Shown here piece after piece: positions 53,735 to 61,620 of a DNA stretch of 64,000 nucleotides. Origin of the DNA: Priestia megaterium (GTDB lineage Bacteria; Bacillota; Bacilli; Bacillales; Bacillaceae_H); NCBI GenBank assembly GCA_008180335.1, contig VTEF01000006.1, positions 253 through 64,252 of the forward strand, read 5' to 3'. The number at the start of each line of letters is the position of its first letter. Within the stretch, counting starts at the first letter, position 1. The translations under genes and the position numbers were made by a program. The notes under the pieces were generated by a model that did no database searches, had not been told where the DNA came from, and saw only the letters and a program-made list of their open reading frames with translations.

Positions 53735-55036
53735 ATGAAATATGCTCGGAAAGCAGCTTTTAAAGTTTCGATTATGTATGTGTTTATCGGTGCTATTTGG
53801 GTGTTGATATCTGATAAAATATCGCGAACGTTAGCTCAAGACCGATTTGAAGTATATATCTTTTTTCAGCAATATAAAGGATGGTTTTTTGTTTTAACGA
53901 CAGGTATTATTTTATACGGATTAGTTTATCGTCGAGCCTATCATTTAATTCAATCACAAAACGAACTGATACGAAAAGATCATGAGTTGCAAACAAGCAA
54001 TGAACATTATCAATCGTTGTTTAAGCATAATCCGGATGCTGTATTTGAGATTAGTAAAGAAGGTCAAATTCTTTCAGTAAATCCGGAAGGCGAAGCTGTA
54101 ACTGGTTACTCTACTTTACAGTTAAAAGAAATGCAGATAGCAGAATTAACGATTGAAGAAGATCTTGACATGTATCATAGACACTTTGATTCTGTTTTAC
54201 AAGGCAAGGCAGCAGAGTATGAACTTCGCATTATGAAGCAAGATGGCCAAAGGCGGCTGCTAAGATGTTCATTGTTACCTATTATTGTACATGCAGAAGT
54301 GACTGGATTATTTATGATCGCGCGAGATATTACGAATTACAGACGTGATGAAGAGCTCATGATTGCATCTGAAAAACTGTCTGTTATTGGCCAAATGGCT
54401 GCTGCTGTTGCTCATGAAATTCGCAATCCTCTTACATCTTTACGAGGGTTTGTCCAAGTCATGCAGGCAACCAAAAAAGCAGATGACGCTTATTTGGCCA
54501 TCATGATGTCTGAGATTGATCGGATTAATTTGATTTCAAGTGAAATGCTGATCTTAGGCAAGAAACAGCATGTATCTTTTCAAAAAACAAATGTATATGA
54601 AGTATTGAACCAAGTTGTTGTGTTAATGGAAGCGCAAGCTAATTTTAACAATGTTTCGCTTCGATTAGAGGCAGAAAGTAAACAAACAATCTTTATTATG
54701 TCTGACCCAAATCAATTGAAACAAGTATTCATTAACATTATTAAAAATGGCGTGGAGGCCATTGTTGATCAGGGTGAAATTATTGTGACATTGACAGAGA
54801 GTCAGGGCCAAGCTATGATTCAGTTTAAAGATAATGGAATTGGGATGAGTCAGGAACGAATCAATCAAGTAGGCACCCCTTTTTATTCTACAAAAGAATC
54901 CGGTACTGGATTAGGCCTTGCTGTTTGTTTTAAAATTATTGAGCGTCATAAAGGACTGCTTAAATTTGAAAGTGAAAAAGGTAAAGGAACCATTGTTACG
55001 ATCGTCATACCGCTAGCAGAAGAAAGCTACATATAA
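53735..55036 (+). CDS. PAS-domain sensor histidine kinase (sporulation-kinase type)
   Basis: 433 residues. Two N-terminal membrane helices (about 10-28 and 50-66) have a short loop. A PAS domain follows (from YQSLFKHNPDAVFEISKEG), then the H box AAVAHEIRNPLTSLRGF, the N box VFINIIKNGVEAI, and the G boxes DNGIGMS and GTGLGLAVC. The layout and H-box resemble the Kin sporulation kinases that feed Spo0F; no response regulator is adjacent. ATG 53735 is chosen over TTG 53732 for spacing to AGGTGAG. Confidence 0.9.
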   Translation: MKYARKAAFKVSIMYVFIGAIWVLISDKISRTLAQDRFEVYIFFQQYKGWFFVLTTGIILYGLVYRRAYHLIQSQNELIRKDHELQTSNEHYQSLFKHNPDAVFEISKEGQILSVNPEGEAVTGYSTLQLKEMQIAELTIEEDLDMYHRHFDSVLQGKAAEYELRIMKQDGQRRLLRCSLLPIIVHAEVTGLFMIARDITNYRRDEELMIASEKLSVIGQMAAAVAHEIRNPLTSLRGFVQVMQATKKADDAYLAIMMSEIDRINLISSEMLILGKKQHVSFQKTNVYEVLNQVVVLMEAQANFNNVSLRLEAESKQTIFIMSDPNQLKQVFINIIKNGVEAIVDQGEIIVTLTESQGQAMIQFKDNGIGMSQERINQVGTPFYSTKESGTGLGLAVCFKIIERHKGLLKFESEKGKGTIVTIVIPLAEESYI

Positions 55037-55050
55037 TGTAGCTTTCTTTT
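55021..55050 (+). terminator. Terminator of the PAS kinase gene
   Basis: AGAAAGCTACAT and ATGTAGCTTTCT pair around ATA, then T4; the left arm is inside the last codons. Confidence 0.85.
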
Positions 55051-55264
55051 ATAAGAAGAAATGAAAAAACTCAAAGTTGTTTTCATGAACATTTTTAGCG
55101 GACGAATAAGGCAATATATAAGCTTCTATTGTGTTTCATAGAATCAATGTTGTATCATAATTGAAGCCTAGTTATAAAGTAAGCAGAGGTCTTTTTTCAT
55201 TTTGTCCAGCTGAATTAGTGCAGGTTTTATGGCCAGATAATAAGTTTATCTGTCTTTATGATTT

Positions 55265-55292
55265 TTGAAATTTGCAATTGCTATATTAATAT
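55265..55292 (+). promoter_or_regulatory. Candidate promoter of the DEAD-box helicase gene
   Basis: TTGAAA at 55265-55270 and TAATAT at 55287-55292, 16 bases apart. A CAGATAA/TTATCTG repeat lies at 55234-55252. The rest of the 279-base gap is featureless. Confidence 0.45.
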
Positions 55293-55315
55293 AGATTAAT
55301 AAAAAGGAGAACGAT

Positions 55316-56509
55316 ATGAGTCAATTTACCGAAGCGTTACAACCGTTTCTGCAGCAAGCATGGGAGAAAGCAGGGTTTGAAGAACCAACCGCGATTCAGA
55401 AAAAAGCAATTCCCCTCATTCTTGAGAACAAAGATGTAATGGGAGAATCTCCTACAGGTACGGGCAAAACATTAGCCTATCTACTCCCTGTATTAAATCA
55501 GATTCAGCCAGGTCCTTCTCATATTCAGGCTGTTATTTTAGCTTCTTCTCATGAATTAGTGATGCAGATTCATGGAGAAATTCAAACGTGGTCTCAAGGA
55601 AGCGGGATTTCAAGCGCTGCATTTATTGGCGGGGCTAATATGAAGCGCCAGATTGAAAAATTAAAAAAGCGCCCTAATGTTATTGTCGGAACACCTGGAC
55701 GTATTCATGAACTTATTAAGATGAAGAAAATCAAGATGCATGAAGTGAAAACCGTTGTTATTGATGAAGCAGATCAGCTTTTTGTCCCAGAGCACATTCA
55801 GACGGTGCAGCAGATTGTGAAATCGGCATTAAGCGATCGACAATTACTTGTTTTTTCTGCAACACTTTCTGAAAAAGCAAAACAAATTGCTGAAAGTATG
55901 ATGAATCAGCCTTCAGTAGTCGAAGTTAGTCAAAGTGAAATCCCTGCTCCAAAAGTAGAGCATCTCTATATTGTAAGTGAGGCAAGGGACAAAGTAGATG
56001 TCCTTCGTAAATTAGCACATCAAGGCCCAATGAAAGCACTTGCCTTTTTTAAAGGAATTGAGACGCTGTCAATCTTTGAGGAAAAATTACGATTCAAGCA
56101 CTTAGAAGTAGGGGTATTACACAGTGAAACGAAAAAAGCAGACCGTGCTAATATGATTACATCATTTCGTAAAGGCAACTTTCCAATCTTATTAGCAACA
56201 GATGTTGCTGCAAGAGGATTAGATATTAAAGGGTTAACTCATGTTGTTCATGTTGATATTCCGCAAAATGTTGAACAATACGTTCACCGATCCGGAAGAA
56301 CAGGCAGGTCGGGTGCTGAGGGGACAGTCATTTCTCTTGTGACGGAACGAGAAGAAAGAGAATTAAAGCAAATCGCACGAGAGCTCAATATTAAGCTTAC
56401 TAAAAAAGAATTATACATGGGACAAATTGTTGAAGATGGCATGAAGCAACAAGTACGCGCGAGTCAAAAACCTCGAAAAAAGCCATCGAAAAGAACTTTT
56501 AAAAAATAA
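55316..56509 (+). CDS. yfmL: DEAD-box RNA helicase, YfmL type
   Basis: 397 residues with both RecA-like domains: AIQKKAIP (Q motif), SPTGTGKT (motif I), GTPGRIHEL, IDEADQLF (motif II), FSATLS, and HRSGRTGRSG (motif VI). It is short, with a lysine-rich tail (KPRKKPSKRTFKK) instead of an extra RNA-binding domain, as in B. subtilis YfmL, which acts in 50S assembly and cold growth. AAGGAG precedes the ATG. Confidence 0.88.
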   Translation: MSQFTEALQPFLQQAWEKAGFEEPTAIQKKAIPLILENKDVMGESPTGTGKTLAYLLPVLNQIQPGPSHIQAVILASSHELVMQIHGEIQTWSQGSGISSAAFIGGANMKRQIEKLKKRPNVIVGTPGRIHELIKMKKIKMHEVKTVVIDEADQLFVPEHIQTVQQIVKSALSDRQLLVFSATLSEKAKQIAESMMNQPSVVEVSQSEIPAPKVEHLYIVSEARDKVDVLRKLAHQGPMKALAFFKGIETLSIFEEKLRFKHLEVGVLHSETKKADRANMITSFRKGNFPILLATDVAARGLDIKGLTHVVHVDIPQNVEQYVHRSGRTGRSGAEGTVISLVTEREERELKQIARELNIKLTKKELYMGQIVEDGMKQQVRASQKPRKKPSKRTFKK

Positions 56510-56568
56510 ACAGCGAAATAGGTAGCTGAACTTTTGTTTTTGCTATCTAAAGACTGTTTGTCTTCAAT

Positions 56569-56620
56569 AAAACAACGTTTGCAGATGCTTTACAGGATCG
56601 GCAAACGTTGTTTTATTTTC
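56569..56620 (+). terminator. Terminator after yfmL
   Basis: AAAACAACGTTTGC and GCAAACGTTGTTTT form a perfect 14-bp stem with an 18-base loop, then ATTTTC. Confidence 0.88.
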
Positions 56621-56751
56621 CGTCTAAAACATATAGATACTTTTTCCTAGGCATGAAAATAGTTTAAATGATGCATTTTGTTTTATATAGCCTTATTTTA
56701 ACATTACTTTAAGAGACTTCTAATAATCAAGGAATAAGGGCGTGGGATATT

Positions 56752-57078
56752 TTGATTGATGCAATTGGCGATTTCTTTGACGATATGGATCGGAAAAGAA
56801 ATCGAATGGAATATAAACGAGATGCAGATCAGCTAGAATCTTATTTGCAGGCGGTGCAACATATTATTAATTTTTTTGAAGAAGGAATTTATTTACTTCA
56901 AAGCGCTCATCAACAGTATGCATCAGGTTGGTCTGGACGCTCAAAAGAATCGTATGAAAGTATCAATAATGAAATGATACAAGCTGCATTTCACTTATAT
57001 GATATTCGCGATGAACTGTATCGCTCATTGCATCAAGAAATTGCAAGGTTACGAGAGAACGCAGACTTTTTAGCTTAA
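56752..57078 (+). CDS. WXG100-like helical protein, probable partner of the adjacent effector
   Basis: 108 residues, almost all helical. The turn SGWSGRSKESY holds a W-S-G at 60-62 in the middle, the layout of WXG100 proteins and of the small DUF5082/DUF5344-type partners of LXG toxins. A helix of RKRNRMEYKRDADQLESYL precedes it. The start is TTG 56752; the ribosome site is poor (GTGGGA). First gene of a cassette with the 453-residue protein 127 bases on. Inferred to form a complex for type VII export. Confidence 0.7.
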   Translation: MIDAIGDFFDDMDRKRNRMEYKRDADQLESYLQAVQHIINFFEEGIYLLQSAHQQYASGWSGRSKESYESINNEMIQAAFHLYDIRDELYRSLHQEIARLRENADFLA

Positions 57079-57205
57079 GATAGTACATTTGGCTCACATC
57101 AATTTAAATGAAGTGAGCCTTTCAGTGTCGGAGGATTTTTAACAAGAAAGAATCATTTTTTAAATTGCGGGATTTAATAGTAGAAAGAGATGGGGGGTAG
57201 AGGAT

Positions 57206-58567
57206 ATGGAAATCAAAGTGAAACCAGAGGAGCTTGAGTTGTTTGCAGAGCGAATTCAGCAATCCCGTGCCCAAGCAGCTGAGACACTACAGCGCTTAAA
57301 TTGGGAATCTACAAACTTGCATTTCTTGTCAGTAGCTAATGTTGAAAAGGTGTTAGATTTACAAGAAGAATTGCAGCAGATGATTCGTAAGCTAGAAACC
57401 TTAACGGAAAACGCTCATTTCTTGGTGAAACAAACAGCTGAGAAGATGCGGCAAGCAGATCAAGATTTTGATGAATCCTCAGGTTGGACACAGTTTTGGA
57501 GCGGGGTGTGGGACGGAGGAAGCAATGGCATACAGGATACGTGGGACGGAATAAAATCATTAGCTGAATGGGATACATATGAGGGAATGTGGGAGGCTAT
57601 TCAACACCCATTAGAAACACTGGATTCAATGTGGGCATCTCTTTCAAAGTCATGGGAAGATAAAGTGGTGAATGGAGATTTACACAGTCGGACGGAGTTC
57701 TTTACATATGGTGTTGTTCAAATTGGTTTAGGCATACTTGGCGGGAAAGGCATTGATAAAGTAAGTAAACTTTCTAAAGTATCATCTCCAATTGAAACAG
57801 TAGAAACTAGTGAAAGAATGGTCGTTGACCAAAGAGGGAATTCTAGTGAATACCGTCCTTTAAACCAGCAGCTTGTGACGATTACTCATGGATTCGATAC
57901 AGCGTTTAGCAGTGCTCAGCTGCCAGTGAAGAGAGGGTTTATTGAAGAGGCAAACCATGTCATTCATGAAGTAGGATTAACGAAAGAACAGTTTTTTGAA
58001 AATCAAGTCGAGCATTATACTCGTTTATCAACAGATCAACTCCAAATGATGTATCAAGTACGTGAAGCTGTGCCGCCATTGACAGAAACGAGTATTTTAC
58101 AAAAAATTGTCCCGGTTGAAGCACTCGACACATATTTATCGGGAAACCGGACAAAGATCGGTGGATGTGTTGCCCGCATTGAAGACGTAGCCGATATTCA
58201 AAGCGCCAGTGATGTGTTTTACTCCTTGCGTTTAGATTATGAGGGAACCCCATTTACACCTTCTTCAGAATACGGAGTTATTCGTTTTACAACTGAGGAG
58301 TATGATAAAATGAAAATTCCTTATGCACAAAGCTTAAATAGTGAGAAAGCAGTTAAACCAGATGAATATATCAACTTTCCACAAACTGGACATGGCTTTA
58401 CTTCTGCAGAAAATGGCCGCATTGTTCCTGAATTTGAAACGGCCTATCAGGACGGGGCTGCGCCAACCTATGGAGAAGTGTATATTGTTCGGGGAGATGT
58501 GGAAGAATTAGTCGGGCTTTATGATCCAATCGATCAACAATTTGTTCGAATAGAGGATGTGAAATAA
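57206..58567 (+). CDS. Putative type VII secretion effector with an unrecognised C-terminal domain
   Basis: 453 residues. The first 90 are helical (KPEELELFAERIQQSRAQ and on), as in LXG/WXG leaders. A Trp-rich linker follows (GWTQFWSGVWDGG, SMWASLSKSWED). Residues 155-190 (DLHSRTEFFTYGVVQIGLGILG) look like the pre-toxin segment of polymorphic toxins. The last 190 residues, containing GGCVARIEDVAD, SSEYGVIRFTTEEYD and GEVYIVRGDVEELVGLYDP, match no toxin family I recognise. A small gene follows four bases later, as an immunity gene would. GGGGG precedes the ATG. Confidence 0.7.
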   Translation: MEIKVKPEELELFAERIQQSRAQAAETLQRLNWESTNLHFLSVANVEKVLDLQEELQQMIRKLETLTENAHFLVKQTAEKMRQADQDFDESSGWTQFWSGVWDGGSNGIQDTWDGIKSLAEWDTYEGMWEAIQHPLETLDSMWASLSKSWEDKVVNGDLHSRTEFFTYGVVQIGLGILGGKGIDKVSKLSKVSSPIETVETSERMVVDQRGNSSEYRPLNQQLVTITHGFDTAFSSAQLPVKRGFIEEANHVIHEVGLTKEQFFENQVEHYTRLSTDQLQMMYQVREAVPPLTETSILQKIVPVEALDTYLSGNRTKIGGCVARIEDVADIQSASDVFYSLRLDYEGTPFTPSSEYGVIRFTTEEYDKMKIPYAQSLNSEKAVKPDEYINFPQTGHGFTSAENGRIVPEFETAYQDGAAPTYGEVYIVRGDVEELVGLYDPIDQQFVRIEDVK

Positions 58568-58571
58568 AACG

Positions 58572-58976
58572 ATGATACAGCAAGGCAAGTACGGTGTGTA
58601 TAAAGGCGCAGCTTACAAAATGATTAGTCAAAAAAATCCTGTTACGCTACGCTCTGATAATCCCGCAGATCAGGAAAAAGGTTTTCAATTCGTTAAAACA
58701 CTCACATCAACAGCATATATTAAGAAAGTTGCATTAGATGAATTAGATGATGCATATGAAATTATTCTTTCTGCTAAATATCAAAATCATCACTTTGGAC
58801 TGGCAAGTATAAATGAGCAAGAACAAACAGCGCTTTTAGTAACAAACAACCCAGCTCTTCAAAAAGAAATACCGTTAAATGCAGAAGGTAAATCAGAATT
58901 TACTATTCAAGTTTCACTGCAAGATGTGCAAATCATTGAAGAGAAAAAATCAATTTTAGGATTTTCAGCAGAATGA
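58572..58976 (+). CDS. Unrecognised 134-residue protein, candidate immunity factor
   Basis: Begins MIQQGKYGVYKGAAYKMISQ. It is soluble with mixed strands and helices, and has no signal peptide or membrane segment. GAGGATG inside the end of the effector gene is its likely ribosome site, so the two are coupled. Its stop overlaps the next start (ATGA). A position directly after a toxin-like gene is the usual one for an immunity protein; nothing in the sequence proves it. Confidence 0.65.
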   Translation: MIQQGKYGVYKGAAYKMISQKNPVTLRSDNPADQEKGFQFVKTLTSTAYIKKVALDELDDAYEIILSAKYQNHHFGLASINEQEQTALLVTNNPALQKEIPLNAEGKSEFTIQVSLQDVQIIEEKKSILGFSAE

Positions 58977-59386
58977 AACATTCATTTAATTTATTAGAAC
59001 GAGCGCTTATTGAAGCGCTGAAAGATAATCGGAAAATTGCACATTTCTATGAGGTTTTACTGAATAGCAAGCTTTGGTTAATTGCTAAACGTGATCAAGA
59101 AACAAACCACGTGCTCTCGATTGCCGATGTTCAAATGATGAAAAAAGGTAAGCTGACCTATTTACCGGTATTTTCATCAAAGTATCCATTTGAAAAAATG
59201 TTAAAAAAAGAAACCCCTGTTTGTCTATCATTTGTTGAGATTGTTGAGGCTGTAGATGAGAATACGGCGATTTTATTAAATCCTGATACACCATTATCTA
59301 AATTGTTTATCCCAAAAGAAATTGCAATGTTAAAGAGGAAGCAAAATTACTTTAAACACAGTGAAAAAACTAACAATTCTCTGTAG
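58973..59386 (+). CDS. SseB N-terminal domain-like protein
   Basis: 137 residues resembling the SseB_N family: NRKIAHFYEVLLNSKLWLIAK, then TYLPVFSSKYPFEKM, then NPDTPLSKLFIPKEI. Proteins of this family often lie in type VII and polymorphic-toxin loci. It overlaps the previous gene by four bases and ends in a terminator that includes its stop, closing the cassette before yukE. Confidence 0.72.
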   Translation: MKHSFNLLERALIEALKDNRKIAHFYEVLLNSKLWLIAKRDQETNHVLSIADVQMMKKGKLTYLPVFSSKYPFEKMLKKETPVCLSFVEIVEAVDENTAILLNPDTPLSKLFIPKEIAMLKRKQNYFKHSEKTNNSL

Positions 59387-59400
59387 TTGTTAGTTTTTTA
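59364..59400 (+). terminator. Terminator closing the effector cassette
   Basis: AAAAAACTAACAA and TTGTTAGTTTTTT pair around a ten-base loop, ending in T6. It separates the cassette from the yuk operon. Confidence 0.88.
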
Positions 59401-59602
59401 TAGCTAAAAGTGTCGGTGATACAAAAATAGGAGAAGGTTATAAAAAAAGAAAATTCAGAAAAATACTTAAAATAGGTACATATCTCTTATGTGATGTCGA
59501 AAAACATGTGAAAAAGTTCTTGGTTATAAAGTGTTTATTTGCATTTTTTAGGGGTGTTTATAGATATATATACTTATTTTTTCTAATTTTTACAAGTTAT
59601 CT

Positions 59603-59632
59603 TTGACCTTTCACCCCTTTTTTTCTTACAAT
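59603..59632 (+). promoter_or_regulatory. yukE promoter
   Basis: TTGACC at 59603-59608 and TACAAT at 59627-59632, 18 bases apart. The 266-base gap from 59401 otherwise holds only AT-rich DNA. A TATAGT two bases on is an alternative -10. Confidence 0.65.
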
Positions 59633-59666
59633 TATAGTAAATCCATAACAAAAAGGAGAGAGAAAT

Positions 59667-59960
59667 ATGTCAGGAATTATTCGTGTAACACCAGCAGAAC
59701 TTCGTGATATGGCAGCTCGCTACAATAACGAAAGCGGTCAAGTTCAAGATTTAGTAGGTCGTCTTGATACAATGAAAAGCCAATTACAAGATATGTGGGA
59801 AGGTGCTTCAAGTGAAGCATTTGTAGCTCAATATGAAGAGCTAAAACCTTCTTTTATTGAAATGTCAAACTTACTTAATAAAATTGCAAAACAACTTGAT
59901 GATTCTGCAAATGTACTTGAAGATACTGACAACCAAATCGCTAGCCAAATTCGCGGTTAA
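59667..59960 (+). CDS. yukE: YukE, WXG100-family type VII secreted protein
   Basis: 97 residues, two helices joined by the W-E-G turn at 44-46 (LQDMWEGASSEAF). The protein begins SGIIRVTPAELRDMA and ends QIASQIRG, nearly as in B. subtilis YukE, the main substrate of the Yuk (Ess) machine. It is secreted as a dimer without a signal peptide. AAAAGGAGAGAG is a strong ribosome site, in line with high expression. Confidence 0.97.
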   Translation: MSGIIRVTPAELRDMAARYNNESGQVQDLVGRLDTMKSQLQDMWEGASSEAFVAQYEELKPSFIEMSNLLNKIAKQLDDSANVLEDTDNQIASQIRG

Positions 59961-59991
59961 CTTCATCTAAACAATAATGAAGTGATAAAAG

Positions 59992-60026
59992 GAGCGCCCA
60001 ATTCTCACAAGATGAAGGCGCTCTTT
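59992..60026 (+). terminator. Hairpin between yukE and yukD, possible attenuator
   Basis: GAGCGCC (59992-59998) and GGCGCTC (60017-60023) pair with an 18-base loop and are followed by TTTCT. As a leaky terminator it would leave yukE mRNA in excess of the machine genes. Confidence 0.55.
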
Positions 60027-60047
60027 CTATGTTTTGAGGTGATAGAT

Positions 60048-60287
60048 ATGTATGTAGAAGTGACGATTGATTTAAAACATTATACAGGTGAACGATTTGA
60101 TTTAAGACTATCAGACTATCATTCGATTAAGAAAGTCATTGAAATTGTATGGCAAGCAAAAAAAATTCCCGGCTTACCAAGAGAAGGATATTGGGTAAGA
60201 ATTCCTAATAAACATCTTGTTTTTTCAGGTCCTAACAAACTTGCTGAGTGCGGGATTACAAATGGGGATTGCATTGAAATTCTGTGA
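60048..60287 (+). CDS. yukD: YukD, ubiquitin-like type VII secretion component
   Basis: 79-residue ubiquitin-fold protein (EsaB/YukD). Begins MYVEVTIDLKHYTGERFDLRL and contains VFSGPNKLAECGITNGDCIEIL, the late beta-strand typical of the fold, without a C-terminal diglycine, so it is not conjugated. GAGGTGA lies upstream of ATG 60048; a longer frame from 59982 would cross the hairpin. Confidence 0.93.
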   Translation: MYVEVTIDLKHYTGERFDLRLSDYHSIKKVIEIVWQAKKIPGLPREGYWVRIPNKHLVFSGPNKLAECGITNGDCIEIL

Positions 60288-60301
60288 AGGAGTCTACTAG
60301 A

Positions 60302-61609
60302 ATGTCAGAAAAGAAATCTACTTATCTAGAAACTTTACTTGAAGCTTCTATAACGAGAGATAAGAAGCAAGGGTATACGTTTGTTTTTCAAACAGAAAAA
60401 ATTAAGCTCGATCATGCAATTGAAATTGAAATGCTCAAAGACATTGAACCTTCTTTTCAGAAAGAAATTGTTATGAATGAAGATGAGCTGAAAATTATGA
60501 TTCATCCACCAGAAGATTTTCAGCCTTTGTCACGCTTACAGCAAAAGCAAGAGCGTTATAAATGGATGTTTGCACATCAGTTAATCAAAAAGGTGCAGAA
60601 TCATTCTTTTACCCGTCTTCATGTAGCGGTTTGCCCGGAAAATATTATGTTTGATAAAAGTTTAACACCTGCTTTTTTACATTATGGCGTAAAAGAAAGC
60701 ATCCCGCCTTATGAAAGGGATGATAATCGGGAGTTTGCTGAAACAAAAGCAACTATTGCATCAGTTGTTGAACCGAAGTATACGTTTGAACAGTATTTGA
60801 AATTGCATGAGACCCTGCAGTTATCGGAAGTAGCAGCAAGCATATTAAAATCAGCTAATGTTGAGGAATTGCTTAAGGTCGTAAGAAGTAACATCGAGAA
60901 GTTAGAACAATATCATAAAACGCTTATACAAGTTCCGAAAAAACGCTGGACGATTTTTCGCTTTGCTTCAATTGGGATGTTTGTTTTGCTTATTCCAGCT
61001 ATCATTTATACTTTTTATTCATCATTCTTTTTACAGCCTAAGCAAGAAGCATTTGTAAACAGCAACGAGGCGTTTTTACAACAAGAATATAGCAAGGTGG
61101 TCGAAGAGTTAGAGAGCTACGATGTAGATGACATGCCGAAAGTTGTTCAATATGAGCTAGCTTTATCTTATTTGACCAATGAGTCGCTTGGGGACAAACA
61201 AAAGGAAACGATTCAAAATATGGTCACCTTGCAATCAGATCCAAAATATTTAACCTATTGGATTCATATTGGCCGAGGTGAGAATGAACAAGCTTTAGAG
61301 AATGCTCGCTCGCTAGAAGATCGCAGTTTAATCATGTATGGGCTTTATAAATATAAAGAAGAACTAAAAGCAGATGACGGGCTATCTAGTGATGAGAGAA
61401 AAGAAAAGCTTGATCCAATCCAAAGTGAAATTGAAGAGTATGAAAGTCAGTTAGAAGAAGAGAAAAAGCAAACAGAGCAGCAGGCTCAAGAACAAGAAAG
61501 AGCTGAAGAGAAAGCGAAGAAAAAGCAAGAAGAAGAGCAAAAGAAAGCAGAAGAGCAAAAGAAGCAAAATGAGGCGAATCAAAATGAAGAAGTAAGTCCA
61601 ACACCATAG
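60302..61609 (+). CDS. yukC: YukC/EssB, type VII secretion membrane protein
   Basis: 435 residues. A cytoplasmic pseudokinase-like domain (about 1-210) precedes one membrane helix near 222-245 (ASIGMFVLLIPAIIYTFYSS) and an external helical domain. The C-terminal 60 residues are a Lys/Glu/Gln-rich coiled coil (KQTEQQAQEQERAEEKAKKK). It links the ATPase to the rest of the machine. ATG 60302 has GAAGGAG ten bases upstream; a GTG at 60284 overlaps the yukD stop. Followed after 11 bases by the ATPase gene. Confidence 0.93.
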   Translation: MSEKKSTYLETLLEASITRDKKQGYTFVFQTEKIKLDHAIEIEMLKDIEPSFQKEIVMNEDELKIMIHPPEDFQPLSRLQQKQERYKWMFAHQLIKKVQNHSFTRLHVAVCPENIMFDKSLTPAFLHYGVKESIPPYERDDNREFAETKATIASVVEPKYTFEQYLKLHETLQLSEVAASILKSANVEELLKVVRSNIEKLEQYHKTLIQVPKKRWTIFRFASIGMFVLLIPAIIYTFYSSFFLQPKQEAFVNSNEAFLQQEYSKVVEELESYDVDDMPKVVQYELALSYLTNESLGDKQKETIQNMVTLQSDPKYLTYWIHIGRGENEQALENARSLEDRSLIMYGLYKYKEELKADDGLSSDERKEKLDPIQSEIEEYESQLEEEKKQTEQQAQEQERAEEKAKKKQEEEQKKAEEQKKQNEANQNEEVSPTP

Positions 61610-61620
61610 GAGGTGAACAT

